Of a DNA stretch of 64,000 nucleotides, positions 56,755 through 64,000 are shown one piece after another. The stretch comes from Kalaharituber pfeilii (lineage: Eukaryota; Ascomycota; Pezizomycetes; Pezizales; Pezizaceae). The position numbers were made by a program, and so were the translations under genes. The stretch spans positions 1 to 64,000 of the forward strand of contig WHUZ01000070.1 in the NCBI GenBank assembly GCA_015179045.1. Direction: 5' to 3'. The notes below the pieces were generated by a model. The model made no database searches and was not told where the DNA came from. It worked only from the letters and a program-made list of their open reading frames with translations. Position 1 is the stretch's first letter. Every line of letters begins with the position of its first letter.

Positions 56755-56970
56755 GAGAAGGTATGGTAATACTGTATGGTAGAAGGCGGAGCGAAGCGCG
56801 GTATTCCGTACGGTAGAGGGTGAGGAAGCGAAGAGCAAAAGGCGCACTATTCTGTGAGGTAAAGGCGGGAGGAAGCGAAAAGCAAAAGAGCCAGTATTCC
56901 GTATAGTATAGGGCAAGGGAGCGAAGAGCGAACGTGTGGTATTCCGTGCGGTAGTCGGCCGGGGAACGAA
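56755..56970. repeat. ~55-bp tandem repeat
   Basis: About four copies of a unit with GGTATTCCGTACGGTAGAGG and AAGCGAAGAGCAAAAG, followed by a 24-A run at 56980-57003. Confidence 0.8.
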
Positions 56971-57431
56971 TAGAAAGATTAAAAAAAAAAAAAAAAAAAA
57001 AAGGGCTGTATTCGTAAGCAAAATGAAGTGTTACATAGCGTCGGTTAAAGCCATCCTCAACCATAGCATGTAGATGTATCACCTCCCCTGCCCCATTTCC
57101 CATGTCTCTTGTAAACTGCTTACTGTAGTACAGAGGATCGGTTCCTAGTTCCTAGTAACGGCAACCAGATAAGGGTCCCATATTGCCGATCTTTACAATC
57201 GGAGGGTAAATTGGTGCGCAAGAGTTTTTTTTTGGCATTGAATGAAGTCAATTGGCATGGGGCGTTGAGGACTGTCGGTCCCCGTATGTTACGAAGTTGC
57301 TCTCAAGTTACTGTAGTCCTATCCAAGTAGAGTATGTCTCCTCTTTACAAACACCAAGTTCCATGTCATCTCAGAAACACAAGTATGCTACTAGTGCAAT
57401 TTTCATATACATGCATGTACTCAGCAGTTGT

Positions 57432-57463
57432 CTTTTTTTTTTTTTTTTAAATCAGTACTCGTG
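57432..57463 (-). mobile_element. 32-bp LINE tail insertion
   Basis: Poly(T) plus about 14 nt of tail (CACGAGTACTGATT in minus sense), flanked by CAGCAGTTGT at 57422-57431 and 57464-57473. Confidence 0.82.
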
Positions 57464-57556
57464 CAGCAGTTGTTGTGCGCCTTAGTATACTAGTGCAGTA
57501 TCCCCATTTGCTGGCGAAGAAACTCAATTTCAAAACTCTGGTTCATGGCTGCTGAT

Positions 57557-57591
57557 TTTTTTTTTTTTAAATCATTACTCGCGTGCCGCCC
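57557..57591 (-). mobile_element. 35-bp LINE family-1 tail insertion
   Basis: Flanked by TTCATNGCTGCTGAT at 57542-57556 and 57592-57606 (one mismatch). Confidence 0.88.
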
Positions 57592-57632
57592 TTCATAGCT
57601 GCTGATGAGTCGTGGCTGCGACTGGTGGTACA

Positions 57633-57690
57633 CCTCGCCATAGCCTTACAGGCGGCATGCGAGTAATGATATTAAAAAAAAAAAAAAAAA
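57633..57690 (+). mobile_element. 58-bp LINE family-1 tail insertion
   Basis: Flanked by GACTGGNGGTACA at 57620-57632 and 57691-57703 (one mismatch). Confidence 0.92.
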
Positions 57691-57815
57691 GACTGGCGGT
57701 ACAATTTATTCCCTGCACAAATGCGATGCGCCACATTACCGGTACAGGTAACCTCTTTTTGGTGAAAACCTGGCTATTTTGAAAGGATGGACCAGATTCT
57801 TTGTGTACACATGTC

Positions 57816-57867
57816 TCTCCATAGCCCACAGGGCCGGCATGCAAGTAATGATATGTAAAAAAAAAAA
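57816..57867 (+). mobile_element. 52-bp LINE family-1 tail insertion
   Basis: Flanked by GTGTACACATGTC at 57803-57815 and 57868-57880. Confidence 0.93.
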
Positions 57868-58246
57868 GTGTACACATGTCAGGAAGTGCCCTTGCTATAG
57901 TAAAAATGGTTATAGTGAAGAAGATCTGTCAGATTCTTGGCTTTCATTATAGCTAGGGTCACCTGTACTTACAGCTTCGTGGAGTTTGCAGATTTTAACC
58001 CCTGTTGACTCTGTATGTACTTACCTAATTAATACTGCAGTTGATATGAGTGCGCTGTTGTGAGCTGGCATATGTAATCAACTTCCCCACACTGAATCCC
58101 TCTAACATTTACGCACTCCGTTCTCAATCCGTTCTGCAGTTATCCAGCTTTCAATCGACCCGGACAACGTAGGTGAATCAGCTGCAAGGCACGGAGATGA
58201 ATGAGTTGTGAAGACAACATTAAACCGAGAAGCGTATATTAACATC

Positions 58247-61200
58247 ATGGATACGACTTGCAAAACTGCCTTGTGGCAGGCAGCATATCGGGGAGATGAG
58301 AGATTTGTGTCGCTGCTGCTAGATCAAGGAGAAGGCATCGACATTGTGAGTGGTGTTTATGGAACTGCCTTGGGTGCAGCTGCAAAAGGAGGACATGAAC
58401 AAATTGTCTCACTGCTGCTAGATCGAGGAGCAGATATTAACATTGCGAGTGGTGTGTATGGAACTGCCTTGGGGGCGGCCGCAGAAGGCGGATATGAGAA
58501 GGTTGTTTCGCTGCTGCTAGATCGAGGAGCAGATATCAATGTTGTGAGTGGTGTGTATGGAACTGCCTTGGGATCAGCCGCACAAGGGGGGCATGAACAA
58601 GTTGTGTCACTTCTGCTAGATCGAAGAGCAGATATTAATACAGTGAGTGGTGTGTATGGAACTGCCTTAGGGGCCGCTGCAGGAGGGGGATATGAGAGGG
58701 TTGTGTCACTACTGCTAGATCGAGGAGCAGAAGTCAACATTGTGAGCGGCGTGTATGGAACTGCCCTGGGGGCAGCTGCAGGAGGGGGATATGAGAAAGT
58801 TGTATCACTGCTGCTACATCGAGGAGCAGATATCAACATTGTGGGTGGTAATTACGGAACTGCCTTGATGACAGCTGCATACTTGGGATGTCAGAAAATT
58901 GTGTTGCTGCTGCTAAATCGAGGAGCGGATATCAACATTGTGGGTAATCATTATGGAACTGCCTTGGTGGTGGCTGCATACTTTGGAAATGAGAAAGTTG
59001 TGTCATTGCTGCTAGATCGAGAAGCAAATATTGACATTGTGGGTGGTTATTACCGAACTGCGTTGTGTGCAGCTACACGAGAGGGGCATGAGAAGGTTGT
59101 GTCACTGTTGCTAGATCGAGGAGCAAATATCAACATTGTGGGAGGTGGTTACGGAACTGCCTTAATGACAGCTGCATACAATGGACATGAGAAACTTGTG
59201 TCACTATTGCTAGAGCGAGGAGCAGATATCAACATTGTGGGTGGTGATTACGGTACTGCGTTGGGGTCAGCTGCATACGAGGGACATGAGAAAGTTGTGT
59301 CACTGCTGTTAGATCGCGGGGCGAATATCAATAGTGTTGGTGGTATTTTCGGAACTGCTTTGGGGTCAGCCGCATACAACGGACATGTGAAAGTTGTGTC
59401 ATTGCTGCTAGATCGAGGGGCAGATATTAACATTGTGGGTGGTAGTTACGGAACTATCATGGAGGTGGCCAAGTCCAGCCGAAGCCCATCTACTGATGTG
59501 ATATATATGCTGGAGCAAGCGCTGAACCTCCACATTGATATTAGACGCGTTACACCTCCATTTCCGATGCCCTACAGCGAGCACAACACATCATTCTGCA
59601 CCCATGCCGAACACCAAGCACAATGCCACAGCACCTTACCATTGTCCATGGCTAACTCACAATTTCGGCGCATATTCCACAGTGGTGATAGTCTTACACC
59701 AGAAGAAGCTGATGTGCCATGCAATCAACTTAGCGAGGAAACAATTTTTCAGTCCCTTAGGGCCCTCACTGGGCTAAACAAAGACTCAGCTGAGCGATTT
59801 CGAAAGTGGATGCGGGAAGATATTCGGTACTTTATTTTGAGAAAATTTGACTTTGGTTTAGCATACGCAGCAGCCCGTGTTGGATGGAAGCACTTCAATG
59901 GACCAGTATTTGATGTGGGAGCACAAAGAGCCCAGTGGTTTGAAAAAGCAAAGGCAATTGATGAGGAGCGCAGCAGGGCAATTAACAAGGACAGTACCGG
60001 GCAGGAACTTATTCACTCGCCATATTCGGTCATGCCACGCCGCATCTGGGACCTCAAGAGCAACCGCGTAGTTGAGTTCCGGATGTTGCACGGAGCGGCT
60101 ATAGCAGTTCCCGCTAATGGACCACAATTGCCTCCTACCTTTTGGGCTGTTTCGCACAGTTGGACGAGTGACATGAAAACAGTGGAGATTTCCGTCAACC
60201 AGTATCTGTGGCCGGTTCCACTTCCGGAAGGAGTCGAATTGGAGCGTAATGTGCGGAAGGAGCTACTTAGCTTTGGGGCAGACTACGTCTGGCTTGACGT
60301 GCTTTGCCTCCGACAATCAGCGGCCCCGTCTCAGCATTCACATGACGCCATTCAGATTAAGCAGCACGAATGGAAGACGGATGTCCCCACGATTGGTAAC
60401 ATATACCGTGCTGCAGAACATGTGGTTCGTTATTTTAATGGCCTTGGAAAACCCTTTAGCAAGGATGGCTGGGATGACCATCGACATTGGCTACGGCGAG
60501 CTTGGACATTGCAGGAAATCAAGAAGGAGAAGATGACCTTCAATGGAGGAGTGCCATACAACGATGGGAAGATTATTCTAAACACGCAAGGCAAAGTTGG
60601 AGGGAAGGTCATCACACTGAGAGCTGCCATCCGCCCAGTTGTTAAGCTCGCCACAGATGCAGACAGACCCAGTGGGTGTAGGGTATATGAACTTGCGAAA
60701 GAAATGGCACATCGTTACGCATCAAACCCTACTGACAAGGTGGCTGGAATGTTCTATCTTCTCCGTACTACTCAGCTACCAACTTACAATGAGAACATCA
60801 GTGACGAAACTGCTTGGAGACAATGCTTTCATGTTCTGCCATTTGGACGAAAAATTGAGATTTTATTTGACTTTCCTTATCGAGGGGCAGAGCGGCAATG
60901 GTTCCCAATGTGGAGGCAACTGATGGAGTGGCCAGACTGTGATCCAGATTATGAACATAGCACGACAAAATGGCCACAAAGTTGTAGAATCCCAGAATTA
61001 ACCCACTTAGGGACAGGCCTCGAAAATAAAGCATCATTGTTTGTCCCCGATGTCTGGGCAATCCTTCATGTTCTTCTTCGAAAAACAAGCAATCGTGAAT
61101 ATCAAGTTAAGAAAGGGACTAAGCTGCTCGGCTACTATTGTCCCTATCTGTCTCAGGAAGCAATCGAAACAGACTATCGACTATTTACCCTTGCGACTCT

Positions 61201-61411
61201 TGAACTGGAGCATACTCACAACTGGGTAGTATGTGAAGAGCTTTCTACACAGTTTGGGGGATGGAGTTCCGGAACTGGCGGTGACAGCACAGTCAAACTC
61301 AGAGTTCTTAAGAAGGTTGGCGTTCTTAGAATGGATTCGATTAGCAGACTCATGACAGTGGAGGAAAATAGTGGCCCCATTGTCAAGAAGATACATGCCT
61401 TGTTTGTGTAA
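58247..61411 (+). CDS. Ankyrin-HET protein (heterokaryon-incompatibility type)
   Basis: Single open frame, 1,054 residues from the first ATG (58247); the frame extends 13 codons further upstream without an ATG, so an upstream exon cannot be excluded. Residues ~5-415 are about 12 ankyrin repeats of 33 residues, very alike in protein and DNA (GTALGAAA..GHE.VVSLLLDR, GADINIV). Residues ~596-760 form a HET domain: FWAVSHSW, GADYVWLDVLCLRQ, IGNIYRAAEHVVRYFNGLG and HWLRRAWTLQEI. A ~290-residue C-terminus follows. HET domains trigger regulated cell death in fungal non-self recognition; ankyrin arrays commonly sense ligands. Known receptors usually have HET first and repeats last, so this order is reversed, and there is no NACHT/NB-ARC part. 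The uniform repeats suggest recent expansion or gene conversion. Confidence 0.9.
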   Translation: MDTTCKTALWQAAYRGDERFVSLLLDQGEGIDIVSGVYGTALGAAAKGGHEQIVSLLLDRGADINIASGVYGTALGAAAEGGYEKVVSLLLDRGADINVVSGVYGTALGSAAQGGHEQVVSLLLDRRADINTVSGVYGTALGAAAGGGYERVVSLLLDRGAEVNIVSGVYGTALGAAAGGGYEKVVSLLLHRGADINIVGGNYGTALMTAAYLGCQKIVLLLLNRGADINIVGNHYGTALVVAAYFGNEKVVSLLLDREANIDIVGGYYRTALCAATREGHEKVVSLLLDRGANINIVGGGYGTALMTAAYNGHEKLVSLLLERGADINIVGGDYGTALGSAAYEGHEKVVSLLLDRGANINSVGGIFGTALGSAAYNGHVKVVSLLLDRGADINIVGGSYGTIMEVAKSSRSPSTDVIYMLEQALNLHIDIRRVTPPFPMPYSEHNTSFCTHAEHQAQCHSTLPLSMANSQFRRIFHSGDSLTPEEADVPCNQLSEETIFQSLRALTGLNKDSAERFRKWMREDIRYFILRKFDFGLAYAAARVGWKHFNGPVFDVGAQRAQWFEKAKAIDEERSRAINKDSTGQELIHSPYSVMPRRIWDLKSNRVVEFRMLHGAAIAVPANGPQLPPTFWAVSHSWTSDMKTVEISVNQYLWPVPLPEGVELERNVRKELLSFGADYVWLDVLCLRQSAAPSQHSHDAIQIKQHEWKTDVPTIGNIYRAAEHVVRYFNGLGKPFSKDGWDDHRHWLRRAWTLQEIKKEKMTFNGGVPYNDGKIILNTQGKVGGKVITLRAAIRPVVKLATDADRPSGCRVYELAKEMAHRYASNPTDKVAGMFYLLRTTQLPTYNENISDETAWRQCFHVLPFGRKIEILFDFPYRGAERQWFPMWRQLMEWPDCDPDYEHSTTKWPQSCRIPELTHLGTGLENKASLFVPDVWAILHVLLRKTSNREYQVKKGTKLLGYYCPYLSQEAIETDYRLFTLATLELEHTHNWVVCEELSTQFGGWSSGTGGDSTVKLRVLKKVGVLRMDSISRLMTVEENSGPIVKKIHALFV
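58330..59480 (+). repeat. 99-bp coding tandem repeats (ankyrin array)
   Basis: About 12 units of 99 bp; recurrent words are GGAACTGCCTTG and GTTGTGTCACTGCTGCTAGA. Confidence 0.9.
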
Positions 61412-61708
61412 GCAGTTTATGTTGACGTTGTTATATCCTGAGGCTCATAAATCGTGTTTCTTTCATGCAACAGCCGGCTGTAGCTAGATCTCTACTATTG
61501 TTCCTTTTGCCGTATTTCAAAGATCTGGATAATCTATCGCACATGTTTTGTTCATAAGAGATTGGGTATTCGATTCTGTAGAAAGAGCATTGGAAAAATC
61601 GCAGTTATTATCCAGAAAGCAAAACGGGAATGGGGAGAACAAGAGGTGGACTGATGTAAGTTGCGCATTGAATTCGATATATTTTTGGGGGCAATCGGGC
61701 AGTCGGGG

Positions 61709-61744
61709 TTTTTTTTTTTTTTTTTTATCATTAATCGCATGCCG
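61709..61744 (-). mobile_element. 36-bp LINE family-1 tail insertion
   Basis: Poly(T) plus ATCATTAATCGCATGCCG, flanked by a short GTCGGGG duplication (61702-61708 and 61745-61751). Confidence 0.75.
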
Positions 61745-62202
61745 GTCGGGGGTTTGTGAAATATTGATTCTGTTTTCTTTTCCGTCTTGTTTTTTGATCG
61801 CGAGTTCTTCTTCCGGTGCTGTTTGACAACTGTCAGTTTAGGGTCCTAATTTTTCGATGAAATATTCATCATTGGGAATATATGCCGTAAAAACAATTAT
61901 GACACCGTTGGGATGTAGATTAGGCTCTTACCATAACCCTTTGGAAACACGGGTGTAATGATATCGAGAAAGAGACAAAAAGGAGAATTTCACCGCCGAA
62001 TGTAGCAACTAGAAGTTGGTCGCTGGGAACCTGTGGGTGGTGCGGACTTTGGATTGTAGGGTGTGGGTATTATCGGTCTAGCCAGTATTGCACAGGATGA
62101 AGAAGAAAAGAAATAGAAGAAAATTTTTTTTATTATTGCTCTTTGTCAGCTTGTGGGTTACCTACCGTAGCTTACAGTAGTAGGCGCGGCGATTTTTCTT
62201 TA

Positions 62203-62321
62203 CAGTACTTTACTCGGGTCTGGGATAAATTATTTCAGGTTGTACAATCCGTGTAACAGTCAGTGAAGATGGAGGCAGAATACGTCCAACCGGCAATAAT
62301 TTATCCCAGACCCGAGTACTG
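62203..62321. mobile_element. 119-bp Tc1/mariner-type MITE
   Basis: Inverted CAGTAC(TTT)ACTCGGGTCTGGGATAAATTATT ends (the left copy has a 3-bp insertion), flanked by TA. No coding capacity. Confidence 0.75.
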
Positions 62322-62869
62322 TAAGTTCCACAGCCGACAGCTCCTCGGCACAAGTATTATTATACCCTCATCAGTACTCAATAGTAGGGGAATCTGAAAA
62401 AATAAAAAGAAAAACTTTTTTTGGTTTTGTTTCTAATTTCCTTTTTACCAGAAGCTACCAGGGAAAATACGCCAGCAAAACTAGGCAGGTGTCGTGAGGT
62501 ACCCCTTTTACCCCGGCGAAATTTATTGGTATTTAATCTGGATCACCATGAATATGTCCCTACACATCGTTGCATACATACGCATATCAACTTTACATGC
62601 AAAAACATGCCGTCTCTAAGTCAACGAGCTGTAATACATCAGGCGAGGCTTAGGAGTGACATAAATGCTATCATAACACTTATGATTCTTAATTCAGATT
62701 TGAAGAAAATTGATGTGTGATAAAGACACAAATATGAAAAGGTACGTGTGTTATTTGTGTTTGTAGATACGCACTGTAAGTTTGATGTGAAGTGGGATGT
62801 GAATATACGGGTGCTGTATAGTGCGAAATAATGCGGGTGTATAGAGCAAAGGAGGTTACTAACTCAGCT

Positions 62870-63570
62870 CAGCAGCTCTGATTGGCTGATTTCATTGCGA
62901 AAGTCCGGGGATGTTCATCACGCAGAGACTTTGTGACACCGTGACTCTTTGGCAAAGTGGTCATGATAACTCTGCGTAACGACACGCAAGGATATGAGCA
63001 TGCAACTGATTTCTAGCTGACCACAGAATTATGCAATGGGTTCTTTAACCTTAGCGGCACAAGAACACATTCAAGCTCTGGTTAGAAACTATGAGATCAA
63101 GCATAAGTAGGTCCTCTAAGAGCTCATAGTCATCAGAATCAGAATCAGAATCAAGTAACATAAAGTCCCGATGGTGGTCGTGGCCACCTGTTCGCGTTTC
63201 TGACATGCGGGGCATGGTGGTTGTTACGGATGTGACGATATGCAAGGGTAACATTGGTAACTTGGGGGAAATCAGCTACCGTTGGGCTTAGTTGTCGGAC
63301 ATGGGTTACCTAACACAACGTAACGTACAGTATCATAACACATAACTGATTACGATTAATAGTGGCTATCAACTTTGCATTACGTAACCATCACGTGAGG
63401 TAACATGACATGAGTCATGGCTCTTATTGGCTGATTTCGTTAGGTGAGACAGCCGATTTGCATTATCTGGAGTTTTGCGTTATCACATAGCCAAATCGTC
63501 GTGTTACCACCATAACTCCGCGTAACTTTGAGCAACATTGTTACAAGGATATGAGTCTGTTGTTAGCTAA
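62870..63570. repeat. Diverged direct repeat, ~550-bp period
   Basis: GATTGGCTGATTTCATT ... CATGATAACTCTGCGTAACG ... CAAGGATATGAGC (62879-63001) recurs as ATTGGCTGATTTCGTT ... CCATAACTCCGCGTAACTTT ... CAAGGATATGAGT (63427-63556). A small minus ORF between them (63254-63051), rich in Asp and Leu, is unassigned. Confidence 0.55.
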
Positions 63571-63573
63571 TTA

Positions 63574-63921
63574 CAATGCGTGGGCAAAAGTGTTCGGGAC
63601 TTTACAGTATAAGGAAAAGCGACATGTGCATTCGGAGCAGACTATTCTTGCACGTCTGTCTTCAGTGCTGTTTAAAAAATCACTTAAAATTCAATAAATT
63701 AGCTAGAAATTAGCAAAAGATCAATAGACCACATGAATGGGCATTAGATAATCTAAATCCTTTCTTAAAATTTAAAAAGGAGTACTTTCAGTTGAGTTGT
63801 TGTGTTTTCTCGAGAGGCGTCCTCTCAGATGCATGTCTCGTGACTCGAAAGCTTGGCAATATGCTCTTCCTTATACCCGAAGACTTTTACTAGTCCTCAT
63901 AACACTTTTGCCCACGCACTG
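63574..63921. mobile_element. 348-bp Tc1-type MITE
   Basis: Ends CANTGCGTGGGCAAAAGTGTT in inverted orientation with TA at 63572-63573 and 63922-63923. The CAGTG...GCAAAAGT start is Tc1-like. The interior has no ORF. Confidence 0.75.
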
Positions 63922-64000
63922 TACTGGTTACGAGACTAGTACCAAAGGTATTTGACCAGTTTTTTACCTAAATCGGCAATTTTTTTTTAACAATGGTGCA

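Noticed and set aside
56980..57003. 24-A run that might be another LINE tail insertion
   Set aside because: No flanking duplication and no tail bases next to it.

Overview
The window looks like nuclear DNA of a filamentous ascomycete, probably a Pezizomycete (truffle/morel relatives; this is inference). Supporting signs are short introns (52-171 nt) with fungal splice signals, a PEX19 gene with a CaaX end, a HET-domain gene, a BTB gene, and a heavy, nested load of retrotransposons, MITEs and satellites. Only about six host genes are convincing: a secreted deaminase-like protein (16.8-17.6 kb, minus), PEX19 (26.8-28.2 kb, minus), a large ankyrin protein (33.6-37.1 kb, plus), a BTB protein (41.3-42.3 kb, plus), an ankyrin-HET protein (58.2-61.4 kb, plus) and one or two uncharacterised genes at 19.7-21.1 kb (minus). 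A GH10 xylanase relic lies at 46.7-47.3 kb.

Layout. 0-3.3 kb: decayed ORFs, minisatellites, LINE tails and large hairpins. 3.3-5.8 kb: the 3' half of a Ty3/gypsy chromovirus, minus strand, split by a hAT MITE and a 55-bp LINE tail. 5.8-16.5 kb: a mosaic in which fragments of LINE ORF1/ORF2, gypsy gag and integrase, copia gag and an unknown ORF lie end to end, nearly all on the minus strand. Five copies of a ~250-bp unit sit at the junctions. 16.6-17.6 kb: the deaminase-like gene. 18-26 kb: LINE relics, satellites and nested TIR elements. 26.8-28.2 kb: PEX19. 28.6-29.9 kb: a full-length ORF1-only half-LINE. 30.8-32.4 kb: a decayed element with long TIRs. 33.6-37.1 kb: ankyrin gene. 41.3-42.3 kb: BTB gene. 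43-48.6 kb: pogo-like MITE, LINE 3' ends, xylanase relic. 49-54.8 kb: satellite array broken by two hAT MITE families, two solo LTRs and LINE tails. 57.4-57.9 kb: a cluster of four tiny LINE-tail insertions. 58.2-61.4 kb: ANK-HET gene. 62-64 kb: small Tc1/mariner-type MITEs.

The most unusual pattern is a set of about 20 very short insertions, many of 52-66 bp and some only 20-42 bp. Each consists of a 3' hairpin (or less) plus poly(A) and is flanked by a 7-15 bp target-site duplication. Two tail families are present. Longer members show that the same tail terminates both an ORF2-bearing LINE (45.9-46.6 kb) and ORF1-only elements (28.6-29.9 kb), which suggests tail-specific mobilisation. The second outstanding pattern is the 5.8-16.5 kb single-orientation mosaic with its recurrent junction unit.
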